From an uncultured Muribaculaceae bacterium (GTDB lineage: Bacteria > Bacteroidota > Bacteroidia > Bacteroidales > Muribaculaceae), in contig CAKUQQ010000007.1 in the NCBI GenBank assembly GCA_934675575.1, positions 1 to 64,000 of the forward strand: a stretch of 64,000 bases of DNA, read 5' to 3'. Numbering within the stretch: the stretch's first letter is position 1; every line of letters begins with the position of its first letter. Positions 8,398 through 16,372 of this stretch are shown here, piece after piece. Made by a program: the position numbers and the translations under genes. The notes under the pieces are model-generated. The model was not told where the DNA came from. It was given only the letters and a program-made list of their open reading frames with translations, and ran no database searches.

Positions 8398-9285
8398 TTA
8401 TTTTATGTAGCATTTTTGCGATGAAAAACTTCCATTGGCATAAACGGAGGTCTTTATATAAATGCCTTTTTGCATGGGGACGGTGGCTAGCTTTTGCCCA
8501 TTTATGGTGAACCAAACGACCTTGTCAATTTTATTTTCATTGTTGGTTATGTCTATAATGCCGGCAGAAGATTTTGTGTGTCCAAAAATCCAACCCAACC
8601 GTTCGGCAGTATAGCTGTTCTTACACACATCTTCATGAGTCCAGCCGTCTTCTATATTGAACTTGTATTCGGCATGAAAATTATCCATATCCTTTAGGAA
8701 AGTTTCTACATTGGATATTTTCATGATTTTGTCAGCAGTGCCCATCACCGTAAAAAGTGGTGTCTTTGAGACAGCTTCTGCATTCAAACCAGTGGGATTG
8801 CCGGCAACCGGCATCGCCGCAGCAAAAAAGTCAGCATGATTGGAAAGCATATTCCATGTGCCTGTTCCACCCATAGAACCACCGAATATGTAAACCTTGT
8901 TGGCATCTGCCACACCACGGTCAATGAAAGTCTGTAGCAAATGGACAATAGCGTCTTGCATAGTTCCAAGCCAAGACATATTGGTCGGGCATTGAGGAAC
9001 GAGCATGATGGCCTTATGGTTGTTTTCTGCCAACCATGTGATGATGGCATTGATGCCAGGCTCTTGCATTTGGGTCTCATTGTCATTGCCTTTACTTGAA
9101 CCTCCGTGGAGATAGATGACGAGTGAAGCCTTGTCGCCAAGACCAGGAACTGTTGCCTTTCTATAAGGCACGGTTATATTTTCAAATGAGAATGTTTCTT
9201 TAGAGAAAACAATCTCTTGTGCAAAAGCTTCGCCCCAACAGAGCAAATTCAGTAGGGCGAATAATAAGAACATTTTACTTTTCAT
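8398..9285 (-). CDS. secreted alpha/beta-hydrolase (esterase, PHB-depolymerase/dienelactone hydrolase-like)
   Basis: A 295-residue exported hydrolase. A signal peptide of about 22 residues ends at SFAQ-like FAQ. The oxyanion/strand region reads VIYLHGGSS near residue 57. The nucleophile elbow is GGSMGGTGTW near residue 135, with serine as nucleophile. A late aspartate (near 183) and a His in GWTHEDV (near 214) could complete the triad. The last 50 residues (WFTINGQKLATVPMQKGIYI and onward) resemble a C-terminal sorting domain for surface display. Its start codon overlaps the stop of the Spy-like gene (TAATG), so translation is probably coupled. It is the last gene of the ECF-sigma operon. Carbohydrate esterase activity is possible but not shown. 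Confidence 0.75.
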   Translation of the reverse strand: MKSKMFLLFALLNLLCWGEAFAQEIVFSKETFSFENITVPYRKATVPGLGDKASLVIYLHGGSSKGNDNETQMQEPGINAIITWLAENNHKAIMLVPQCPTNMSWLGTMQDAIVHLLQTFIDRGVADANKVYIFGGSMGGTGTWNMLSNHADFFAAAMPVAGNPTGLNAEAVSKTPLFTVMGTADKIMKISNVETFLKDMDNFHAEYKFNIEDGWTHEDVCKNSYTAERLGWIFGHTKSSAGIIDITNNENKIDKVVWFTINGQKLATVPMQKGIYIKTSVYANGSFSSQKCYIK

Positions 9286-9755
9286 TATTTATGTCGCATT
9301 GGGGTTGAACGTCTTTGTCCACGTTTTGCAAGGCGGTTCATCATCTTGCGCTCTTGTTCATAAACTTTTTCAATTTGTGTTTGGGTGAGGAATTTCGAGT
9401 ATTCTTTATAATATTTTTGGCGAATGTTCAGTATTTTTTCGCTCATGGCAAAGCGTTGCTTGATGCGTTCCTCATTTTCTTGCTCAGATAGCCCCTGCTT
9501 GTTGTGACGTTGTCGAGGCCCCAATGCCCAAATTTCCTTTTGGCAGTTGCAGTAAGTTTTGACGAACTTATCGGTAACTGCATCGCTGAAAGCCAACTCG
9601 CCAGCAATGTGCTTAGCCTGCACCTCGGCAAGCTGTTCTCGAGAGATGCGCTGTCTCTGTTTTTGACTCTGTGGGGTGTTCTGTTGTGCAAAGGTCGTGG
9701 CACAAGATGCAATCATTATGATTGTGATAACAAAAGTTCTGATTATGTATTTCAT
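9285..9755 (-). CDS. periplasmic Spy/CpxP-like protein
   Basis: A 156-residue exported protein with a clear signal peptide (hydrophobic stretch IIRTFVITIIMIASCATTFAQ). The mature part is highly charged and helical, with repeated Arg/Lys/Gln/Glu heptads and the segment KFLTQTQIEKVYEQE near residue 120, close to the LTxxQ repeat of the Spy/CpxP family. Those proteins are stress-induced periplasmic chaperones or sensors. Its place behind an ECF sigma factor and anti-sigma protein fits an envelope-stress role. The stop codon overlaps the esterase start. A basic tail ends the protein. Confidence 0.6.
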   Translation of the reverse strand: MKYIIRTFVITIIMIASCATTFAQQNTPQSQKQRQRISREQLAEVQAKHIAGELAFSDAVTDKFVKTYCNCQKEIWALGPRQRHNKQGLSEQENEERIKQRFAMSEKILNIRQKYYKEYSKFLTQTQIEKVYEQERKMMNRLAKRGQRRSTPMRHK

Positions 9756-9808
9756 AATTCTCTATTTTGTGTGTTGTTATAATTTTGTTTTGTGTGCTTT
9801 TATGGCAC

Positions 9809-10186
9809 TTATTCGTTGATAAAGACATCATCTTGGTAGATGCTCAGCAAGTAAGCCTGGTCATCTGTGGTGAGCTGGCAGAAAGCTTGGTCAACATCGT
9901 TGATGGAGGAAGCGTTGTTTGACTTGAAGAAGTTCATGTGTATGACGAGTACCAAAGCTATAGATGCAGCTGCTGCTATCACGCTTCGCATAAAGAGGTG
10001 AAACTTGGCTGATTTACTCCTCTCTTGTCGTTGCTCTATTGTGACGGCTTTGTCGTTTTTCTTTTCTTGACAATCGTCTTTAACTTCTTTCCAAATATCA
10101 TCTTCAAGATTGTTGAAGAATCCTTCTGGAGTAGTATAAGGCATTCGTTTACCGATTTTATCGAAATCAAATTCTTTGTTCATCAT
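9809..10186 (-). CDS. anti-sigma factor-like single-pass membrane protein
   Basis: A 125-residue protein with an acidic cytoplasmic N-terminal part (FDFDKIGKRMPYTTPEGFF), a basic stretch, one membrane helix (SVIAAAASIALVLVIHM near residues 70-90) and a short outer tail. This layout and the position directly after an ECF sigma gene indicate an anti-sigma factor or partner holding the sigma factor at the membrane. It lacks an obvious zinc-binding HxxxCxxC motif, as many short Bacteroidota versions do. GTG at 10195 is an alternative start; I chose the ATG pair at 10186. Confidence 0.65.
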   Translation of the reverse strand: MMNKEFDFDKIGKRMPYTTPEGFFNNLEDDIWKEVKDDCQEKKNDKAVTIEQRQERSKSAKFHLFMRSVIAAAASIALVLVIHMNFFKSNNASSINDVDQAFCQLTTDDQAYLLSIYQDDVFINE

Positions 10187-10199
10187 TTTTTTCACACTT

Positions 10200-10739
10200 T
10201 TAGTCGTTTGAATTCATGTATTCGATGATTTTCTCTTTGGCGATGTGGAAGTTCATCTTCACAGCAGAGGGTGTGGAGCCTATCGCTTCTGCAATCTCCG
10301 TGTAACTGAGTTCGTCATAATAGCGAAGGTTGAATGTGGCTTGTTGCTTGGTTGGCAATGATAGAATCGCTTTTTGCAACTTCACGGCTTCCAAGTCGGA
10401 ATAATCCACATAATTGTCTGCCATGATGCGATTAGCTTCATTCTCATCTTCTTCTAATGAAACTTGCTCTTGTTTTCGAGAGTCAATCAGTCGAAGTGCC
10501 TCATTTGTGGCTATTCGGAAAATCCAACCACGGAAAGAGTTATCATCTCTGAATTTATCAAAGGAGCGAAAAATTCTGATGAAGGCTTCCTGTGTGGCAT
10601 CTTGTGCATCGTCATGTGCAACAACCAGTCGGCGGATATGCCAATATATAGGTTGCTTGTATTTCTGCATCAATAGCCGAAAGCCCATTTCGGATTTCTC
10701 ACGAATAGCCCGAATGATGTCTTTGTCTTCTATCATCAT
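10200..10739 (-). CDS. ECF-type RNA polymerase sigma factor
   Basis: A 179-residue sigma-70 family protein with region 2 (DAQDATQEAFIRIFRSFDKF, residues about 43-62, and the FRGWIFRIATNEA segment of region 2.4) and region 4 (LPTKQQATFNLRYYDELSY and a helix-turn-helix to about residue 170). There is no region 1.1 or 3, the mark of ECF sigma factors. The start overlaps the preceding small secreted-protein gene by four bases (ATGA). Genes downstream encode an anti-sigma-like protein, a Spy-like protein and an exported esterase, so the regulon probably concerns the cell envelope. Autoregulation is likely but no ECF promoter was identified. Confidence 0.93.
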   Translation of the reverse strand: MMIEDKDIIRAIREKSEMGFRLLMQKYKQPIYWHIRRLVVAHDDAQDATQEAFIRIFRSFDKFRDDNSFRGWIFRIATNEALRLIDSRKQEQVSLEEDENEANRIMADNYVDYSDLEAVKLQKAILSLPTKQQATFNLRYYDELSYTEIAEAIGSTPSAVKMNFHIAKEKIIEYMNSND

Positions 10740-11104
10740 ACGACATAAAGTTTCTTCTTGCCGTTCATTACCATTTTGATTGGATTACTCTTGCTGATTG
10801 CAAATGCATCAAGTTCTGCTTCAGCTGTTGCTTTTGTCAAGCCTGTCATCTTGCTATATTTTGATATGCTAAGTGACTTGTTGTTATGTAAGTAAGCCAA
10901 AGCCATGTCCAAGCGGTCTTTCTTGCTCAATCGGTTGCTGACATGGGTAGTTACGGCAGGACGATTCACTACTCTCACCACGGCTGGGCGATAGATATAA
11001 GGGTGCACATGACCATGATGTCTGTGTTGAGCAAAGGCTGTCGTGCTAAGCAACAATGTTATGGCAATGAGTGTTGCTTTGCTGATATTCATCTTTGAGT
11101 CCAT
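10736..11104 (-). CDS. small exported protein of unknown function, first gene of the sigma operon
   Basis: A 122-residue exported protein. The signal peptide (ATLIAITLLLSTTAFAQ) is followed by a His-rich segment (HRHHGHVHPY) that could bind metal, then a helical C-terminal part (SKKDRLDMALAYLHNN and KYSKMTGLTKATAEAELDAF) that looks like a winged-helix or helix-turn-helix fold, unusual in an exported protein. It ends in a short strand pair. The frame is open to 11128; ATG at 11092 is another possible start. The stop overlaps the sigma-factor start, so the two are translationally coupled and may work together, for instance as a signal sensor. That is inference. Confidence 0.6.
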   Translation of the reverse strand: MDSKMNISKATLIAITLLLSTTAFAQHRHHGHVHPYIYRPAVVRVVNRPAVTTHVSNRLSKKDRLDMALAYLHNNKSLSISKYSKMTGLTKATAEAELDAFAISKSNPIKMVMNGKKKLYVV

Positions 11105-11311
11105 AATCGTAATTTTTTTAATTTTCACTTATTTTGTTACTCTCTTGAAGATGTCGCCTGATAGTTACAGAAAACAAGTCTTCGTTATGCGTTGCCATTA
11201 TTGTCGAGCTCTTTTTAATGGACGTTACGATTATATGACCCACTGAAAAACGAAAAGTAAAATCAGAATTTGATTTTTTTTTGAATTAAAGATGGCATGA
11301 AAAAGGTTGGT

Positions 11312-11410
11312 TCAGGCGGCGTTGAGGCTAAGGCAAATAAAGAACAGGACTACAATGGCCGGAATCACCATCACTTTTGCCCACCATAAGGCTATTGAAT
11401 TATCTTTCAT
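11312..11410 (-). CDS. 32-residue membrane microprotein
   Basis: A 32-residue open frame (MKDNSIALWWAKVMVIPAIV, then a hydrophobic end) that is one predicted transmembrane helix with a short charged N-terminus. Its ATG overlaps the stop codon of the 88-residue gene upstream as ATGA, the classic translational-coupling arrangement, which supports it as a real gene despite its size. I do not recognise a family. It could anchor the partner protein at the membrane, or be a toxin-like or regulatory peptide. Confidence 0.5.
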   Translation of the reverse strand: MKDNSIALWWAKVMVIPAIVVLFFICLSLNAA

Positions 11411-11673
11411 AATGCTCTCATGGCCCCTCCAAGCCTTAAAAATGAATTGCGGTGTGCAAGCATCATGTCGATGCTCCAACCTTGTGTTTTGTTTCTGATG
11501 TTGAGTTCGCACATGCCCGACAGCTTGCCTACGAGTTTTTTCACGGCTTCAATGACATCGCTCAGACTGGCGAAATTGCTGCTGCTGAGGTTGGCGAGAA
11601 CCTTGCCGTTTTGTTTCAGTGTGGCAAAAACGTGGTCGCTTGCCGAAACTTGCTTTGTGGTGTTGCAATACAT
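11407..11673 (-). CDS. 88-residue cytoplasmic protein of unknown function
   Basis: An 88-residue protein starting at ATG 11673, chosen because a perfect AGGAGG lies 6 bases upstream; the frame is open to 11730. It has no signal peptide. The sequence has a helical middle (SLSDVIEAVKKLVGKLSGM) flanked by strand-like segments (VFATLKQNGKVLANL; CELNIRNKTQGWSIDM), reminiscent of a small alpha/beta domain. I do not recognise the family. It overlaps a 32-residue membrane microprotein by four bases, so the two are made together. No other gene lies within 200 bases on either side on this strand. Confidence 0.6.
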   Translation of the reverse strand: MYCNTTKQVSASDHVFATLKQNGKVLANLSSSNFASLSDVIEAVKKLVGKLSGMCELNIRNKTQGWSIDMMLAHRNSFLRLGGAMRAL

Positions 11674-11899
11674 AATTACCTCCTTTTTTGTTTTCTGATG
11701 CAAAGGAATAGCAAATTGGGGAAATATCATTTCCTGTGTAAACCAACAATGGTTAAATAAAGGAATTGACGGCTGTTTTGATGGATTTTGATGTGATGTG
11801 TGCCGCTCTTGTTAACAGGCGGTTATGGTGCTTGTGCTCATGTCCATTGCTGGTTAAAGCGATTTCGTGATTAGAGGTTTCCTGTTGCTATAAACTCAA

Positions 11900-11941
11900 T
11901 AAAAAAGAGAGACTGGCTTGTTTGCATAAGCCAATCTCTCT
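11900..11941 (-). terminator. intrinsic terminator after tRNA-Gly
   Basis: On the minus strand a 14-bp stem with one mismatch (11928-11941 with 11906-11919, loop of 8) is followed by TTTTTT. It starts about 9 bases after the tRNA CCA end, so it is the terminator of the tRNA transcript. Confidence 0.85.
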
Positions 11942-11949
11942 GATATTTG

Positions 11950-12025
11950 TGGAGCGGTAAACGGGGCTCGAACCCGCGACCTGAAGCTTGGGAAGCTTCC
12001 ACTCTACCAACTGAGCTATTACCGC
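11950..12025 (-). tRNA. tRNA-Gly (anticodon CCC)
   Basis: A 76-base cloverleaf on the minus strand. The acceptor stem GCGGTAA pairs with TTACCGC. The D arm contains AGCTCAGTTGGTAGAG, the anticodon stem GAAGC/GCTTC encloses the loop TTCCCAA (anticodon CCC), and the T arm GCGGG/CCCGT contains GGTTCGAGCC. A CCA end is encoded after a T discriminator. It reads GGG glycine codons. Confidence 0.95.
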
Positions 12026-12066
12026 ATTTTGCTCACTAAAAATTTTACAGGTGCAAGTTGGGTGTG

Positions 12067-12441
12067 TTACTTGCTACCGAGGTAAAGACCCGTCACGCTG
12101 TCTTGAACCTCACCGTCGAGCTTCACTTTCACGAATTTCACAATCACAATGTCGTCAATCTTCCAGCCTGCGCGTTTTTCTTGTGGAAGGTCGGGATAAC
12201 TGTAGCACAAAGTGTCGCCCTTATCGGTCAAAATTACAATGCTGTTCATTGCACCGTCAAGCACCTTGCCGACCACAGCCTGTTCTTTGCCAAGAAGCAG
12301 AGAGTCGGAGTCGGCCGCAACCGAATCAATGCTGTCGATAGAATCATTTTGGTCACCGGAATTTGTTCCAGTATTGTTGCATGAACCCAAAATTGTGCTC
12401 ATCATAGCAAATAGTGCAACTGGTAAAAATAACTTTTTCAT
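12067..12441 (-). CDS. small lipoprotein of unknown function
   Basis: A 124-residue predicted lipoprotein. The signal peptide ends in a lipobox (ILGSC, Cys 21). A low-complexity linker follows, rich in Asp and Ser (DSIDSIDSVAADSDS). The folded part has short beta-strands (AVVGKVLDGAMNSIVILTDKG; IDDIVIVKFVKVKLDG) that suggest a small beta-barrel or OB-like domain. No family is recognised. It lies 41 bases past the tRNA-Gly gene on the same strand, so it would be transcribed towards the tRNA and could read into it. Confidence 0.6.
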   Translation of the reverse strand: MKKLFLPVALFAMMSTILGSCNNTGTNSGDQNDSIDSIDSVAADSDSLLLGKEQAVVGKVLDGAMNSIVILTDKGDTLCYSYPDLPQEKRAGWKIDDIVIVKFVKVKLDGEVQDSVTGLYLGSK

Positions 12442-12673
12442 TTTTCCTCTAAATTAACAGCATGCCTTCATTTTGCCTTGGCAGTAAAAACTGACACCAG
12501 CCGTCTGCCTGACTAAAAGGCATGGCAAAATTAGTCATTTACTTTAAATGAGCAAAATTAATGCCAATTAATTTGCCTTGATGCAGAAAACGCGCGTGGC
12601 AGTTAGACGGTGTGCGTCAGGCGCATTAGGGTGGTGAGTGATGCGTTTGTGCGAGGGGGCGCGAGAATGACGA
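12442..12673. other. gene-free divergent intergenic region
   Basis: The stretch 12442-12810 separates a minus-strand lipoprotein gene from the plus-strand alpha-mannosidase. No open frame with coding character is seen. The left part is AT-rich around 12530-12580. The right end carries a two-part promoter match (12674-12705, listed separately) and a leader of about 100 bases. Confidence 0.5.
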
Positions 12674-12705
12674 TTTGCAGTTGCGCTCAGATTGTTTTAT
12701 CTTTA
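12674..12705 (+). promoter_or_regulatory. Bacteroidota-type promoter before the alpha-mannosidase gene
   Basis: TTTG at 12674-12677, a 20-base spacer, then TATCTTTA at 12698-12705, one base off the TAnnTTTG consensus. About 100 bases of leader precede the mannosidase ATG. Confidence 0.5.
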
Positions 12706-12810
12706 CTTAGTTTTTTGTAACCCGATGGGGTGTGAGCCGCTCAAGCAACTTTGCTTACCTTAGGTTGTGCAGAGGAATCCCCTGTCTTAATCCAAAGATA
12801 TAGACCAATC

Positions 12811-15345
12811 ATGAATTCTGGAATTAAAAAAGGAATGACTCGCAGGAGTTTTCTGGAGAAAACCGCCATGGTGCTTGGTGCCACGGTGATGCCGCTGTCG
12901 CTCTCGGCTCAAGAAGCCACAGGCAAGTGGAGTGACGAAGACCGCAAATACAAGTTTAGAATGATAGGCCACGGACATATAGATGCCATGTGGTTTTGGT
13001 CGTGGCTTGAGGGCATGGCGGTGGTACACAGCACATTTCGCTCTGTGCTCGACAGAATGAATGAAAATCCGGAAATGAAGTTTGTGGGCAGTTCGGCGCA
13101 ATTCTACAAATGGGTGTCGGAAAACGACCCGGCAATGCTTCAAGAAATCAGAAAGCGCATAAACGAGGGCCGCTGGGACATAGTGGGCGGTTTTTGGGTA
13201 GAGCCCGACATGAACATGCCGTGCGGAGAGTCGCTTGTGCGACAGGGATTGTATGCCCAGCACACATTCCGCAGGCTCGTGGGGCGCACCGCCAAAGTGG
13301 GATTTAACCCCGACTCATTTGGCCACAATGGCAACATACCACAGATTTACAAGAAACTTGGAATGGAAAATTATGTGTTTTTCCGGCCAAATCCTGGTGA
13401 AAAGGACATTCCTGCCGAGATGTTTTGGTGGGAAGGACCCGACGGCAGCCGTGTGCTGACTTATCACATACAGGACAACTATGCCGCCACCGGCGATGTG
13501 GAGGGGGCTCTGAGGGCGCAAATAGGGCGCAAGGGGCAACCAATCGACACATTTATGACGTTTTATGGCGTGGGCGACCACGGAGGTGGCCCGACCAAGG
13601 AAAATTTGCGCTCCATCGACAAGTTGCGCAAAGAGAAAGGCGCGCCCGAAATAGAGTATGGCACCGTGACAGACTATTTTTCTGAAATGCGTGCAAAAAA
13701 ACTTGATTTGCCTGTGCTTAAAGACGACTTGCAGCACCACGCCGTGGGCTGCTACACGGCCAATATACCCATAAAGCAGGGCAACCGCATGAGCGAAACA
13801 GCATTGATTTTCAGCGAGCGAATTTGCGAGACGGGACGAGGCAACTGGGGCGCAAAATACTTGCGAAAAAGATATGAGGAACTGTGGAACGAGTTGTCGC
13901 TCTACCAGTTTCACGACTCGCTTGCCGGCACTTGCGACGAGCCAACCACGCTGAAAGCCGAGAGAGCTTTCGGACGAATAGTTGATGAGGCCGACAGCAT
14001 GGCAGAAATGGCTTTGCAGAAACTGGAGTGGCAAGTGCCAACCGACGATTCGCAGTCGCACTACATAGTAGTGTTTAACCCCAATGCTTGGGAGGTGGAA
14101 ACCACTGTTGTGCATCAAATAGGGTGGACTGACCCCTTGCCTGAATATCAAGTTACCGACGGCAGTGGACGCCAGTTGCCATTTCAGCTTGTGCAACCCA
14201 ACACGGTGTTTTTCACTCGCAAGGGCATAGAGATAATGGTTAAGATTCCGGCCATGGGCTACACACAAGTGCGCATAGCTCCAGGCAAAGCACCACAGTT
14301 GATACACACGGCTCATGCCGAGGGCAATGTGATGGAAAACGAGTATTACCGATTCTCAGTCAACAGTGACGGCACCATATCGCTGACCGACAAGACCACA
14401 GGCAAAGCTCTCTTTGACGGCAAGGCTTGTCGCGCCATAGTGATGAACGACCGCAGCGACACTTGGAGCCACACTGTGCAGAAATATGAAGATGTGGCAG
14501 GTGCGTTTAAGGAGGCAAATATAGATGTGCTTGAAAGCGGGCCACTCGTGGCTAAGTTGAGGGTGCGCAGCCGCTATGGCAATTCGTCGCTGTGCATCGA
14601 CTGGAAAATGCTTGCCGGAAAAAGAGAAATATATGCCGACGTGGAACTTGACTGGCACGAACATCGCAAAATGCTGAAGTTCTCATTCCCTGTGGCAGTG
14701 AAAGAAGCCAAATCGGTGTATGAAATCCCATACGCGGCTATGGAGCGTGCCACCGATGGCTTGGAAAACCCCGGACAGCGTTGGGTTGACGTGACCGGCA
14801 CTGCCGACGGTGTCACGCGAGGCATGACGCTGATTAATGACGCCAAATATGGCTATAGCGTGAGCGGAAGTGACTTGCGGCTCTCGGTGGCTCGCAGCTC
14901 GGTCTATTGCCACCACTATCCTGCCGACCTCGACATGGAGCTTGAAAATGCATACCGCTGGTTAGACCAGGGAGTGCATAGCTTCAAGATGATGCTTCTG
15001 CCGCACGATGGCGACTGGAAAGACGCCAATGTGCCTCGTCACAGCGCAGAATTCATGTATCGCCCACGGTTTTGCTACCAGGGCATACATGGCGGAAAAT
15101 TGCCGCTGCACAACTCGTTTATGGAAATAGAGGCTCAAAACGTAGATGTGGCTGCCGTGAAGCAGAGCGAGGACGGCAAGTCGATGATAGTGCGGTGTGT
15201 GGAAACGCTCGGAAAGCCGGTGGAAACATCGTTGCGCATAGCAAGCGGCGGCGTGACGTGGCGTGGCAGTTTCACACCATTTGAAATCAAGACACTTAAA
15301 GTGACCGGTAAAACGGTGAAAGAGGTGAACTTGCTTGAAGAGTGA
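12811..15345 (+). CDS. alpha-mannosidase, glycoside hydrolase family 38
   Basis: An 844-residue exported glycosidase releasing mannose from alpha-linked glycans, probably host or fungal N-glycans. The N-terminus (TRRSFLEKTAMVLGA) has twin arginines in a Tat-type signal. The GH38 catalytic domain shows the zinc site HGHIDAMW (His 56, Asp 58) and the nucleophile in the PDSFGHNGNIPQ motif (Asp 168). A later HDSLAGTCDEP segment is also typical. Middle helical and C-terminal beta domains fill the rest. ATG 12811 gives the signal peptide; the frame is open to 12751. A ROK kinase and a SIS isomerase follow on the same strand, which suggests a mannose-containing sugar is processed onward. That link is inference. 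Confidence 0.9.
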   Translation: MNSGIKKGMTRRSFLEKTAMVLGATVMPLSLSAQEATGKWSDEDRKYKFRMIGHGHIDAMWFWSWLEGMAVVHSTFRSVLDRMNENPEMKFVGSSAQFYKWVSENDPAMLQEIRKRINEGRWDIVGGFWVEPDMNMPCGESLVRQGLYAQHTFRRLVGRTAKVGFNPDSFGHNGNIPQIYKKLGMENYVFFRPNPGEKDIPAEMFWWEGPDGSRVLTYHIQDNYAATGDVEGALRAQIGRKGQPIDTFMTFYGVGDHGGGPTKENLRSIDKLRKEKGAPEIEYGTVTDYFSEMRAKKLDLPVLKDDLQHHAVGCYTANIPIKQGNRMSETALIFSERICETGRGNWGAKYLRKRYEELWNELSLYQFHDSLAGTCDEPTTLKAERAFGRIVDEADSMAEMALQKLEWQVPTDDSQSHYIVVFNPNAWEVETTVVHQIGWTDPLPEYQVTDGSGRQLPFQLVQPNTVFFTRKGIEIMVKIPAMGYTQVRIAPGKAPQLIHTAHAEGNVMENEYYRFSVNSDGTISLTDKTTGKALFDGKACRAIVMNDRSDTWSHTVQKYEDVAGAFKEANIDVLESGPLVAKLRVRSRYGNSSLCIDWKMLAGKREIYADVELDWHEHRKMLKFSFPVAVKEAKSVYEIPYAAMERATDGLENPGQRWVDVTGTADGVTRGMTLINDAKYGYSVSGSDLRLSVARSSVYCHHYPADLDMELENAYRWLDQGVHSFKMMLLPHDGDWKDANVPRHSAEFMYRPRFCYQGIHGGKLPLHNSFMEIEAQNVDVAAVKQSEDGKSMIVRCVETLGKPVETSLRIASGGVTWRGSFTPFEIKTLKVTGKTVKEVNLLEE

Positions 15346-15403
15346 GATTTGACGATTAATCATGATATTATCAAACAATAAATAAAAATAAACTATTTAA
15401 GAT

Positions 15404-16372
15404 ATGAGTAAATATTTAGTAGGACTGGACATTGGCGGCACAAAGTGTGCCGTGGTGCTTGGTGAAGTTGATGGCGAGAATGTTAACATTCTGCACAAGG
15501 AATATTTCTTGACTGAAACTAAAAAGGGTGTGGAGCAGACGCTCGACAACATTTATTTCGCCCTCGACAAGGTGATGGCCATGGGGCATGAGGTGGAGGC
15601 GATAGGCATAAGCTGCGGAGGTCCTCTCGACAGCAAAACCGGAGTTGTGATGTCGCCGCCAAACTTGCCTGGCTGGGACAACATACCAATAGTGAAATTG
15701 ATAGAAGACCGCTATCATGTGAAAGCCGGTCTGCAAAACGATGCCAACGCCTGCGCTCTGGCCGAGTGGAAATTTGGTGCAGGAAAGGGACACGATAATG
15801 TGATTTTTCTCACGTTTGGCACAGGCATGGGTTCGGGTTTGATTCTTGACGGACACCTTTATGCCGGAACTAACGACAATGCCGGTGAGGTGGGGCATGT
15901 GAGCCTTAGCGAGCAAGGTCCTGTGGGCTATGGTAAGCGTGGCTCGTTTGAGGGCTACTGCAGTGGCGGTGGCATTGCCCAACTTGCCACAACAAAGGCT
16001 CTTGAAATGTTTGAAATGAATCAAAAACCCTCGTTTTGCGACAATGTCAACTCCATTCACGACATCAGCGCAAAAGACGTGGCAATGAAGGCACTGGAAG
16101 GCAAGGAAGATGCCCTGGAGGTGTATGAGACATCTGGCCGCTATTTGGGCCGTGCCCTGTCGCTGCTGATTGACATACTCAACCCGGAGATGATTGTGAT
16201 AGGCAGCATTTTTGCCCGTTCTGGCGAACTGCTCATTCCTGCTATGGAAAAAGAGATTGCCAAGGAGGCTCTGCCACTTGCAAGCAATGTGTGCAAGATT
16301 GTGCCGGCAGAACTTGGTGAGAATTTGGGCGATTATGCCGCATTGTCGATTGCATCATATATAGTGTCATGA
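15404..16372 (+). CDS. ROK-family sugar kinase (glucokinase-like)
   Basis: A 322-residue cytoplasmic kinase of the ROK family, likely phosphorylating glucose, mannose or an N-acetyl sugar. The phosphate loop LDIGGTKCAVVLGE is near residue 8. A catalytic-type NDANACALAEWKFGAG segment is near 114, the glycine loop TFGTGMGSG is near 140, and GEVGHV is near 162. The normal ROK zinc motif (CxCGxxGCxE) reads GYGKRGSFE, so all three cysteines are missing. It follows the GH38 gene by 58 bases and overlaps the next gene (a SIS isomerase) by four bases, which strongly suggests an operon. Its substrate is not identified. Confidence 0.88.
   Translation: MSKYLVGLDIGGTKCAVVLGEVDGENVNILHKEYFLTETKKGVEQTLDNIYFALDKVMAMGHEVEAIGISCGGPLDSKTGVVMSPPNLPGWDNIPIVKLIEDRYHVKAGLQNDANACALAEWKFGAGKGHDNVIFLTFGTGMGSGLILDGHLYAGTNDNAGEVGHVSLSEQGPVGYGKRGSFEGYCSGGGIAQLATTKALEMFEMNQKPSFCDNVNSIHDISAKDVAMKALEGKEDALEVYETSGRYLGRALSLLIDILNPEMIVIGSIFARSGELLIPAMEKEIAKEALPLASNVCKIVPAELGENLGDYAALSIASYIVS

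Noticed and set aside
13315..14316. 333-residue minus-strand frame inside the alpha-mannosidase gene
   Set aside because: The plus-strand frame has the complete GH38 motifs; the antisense protein has none.
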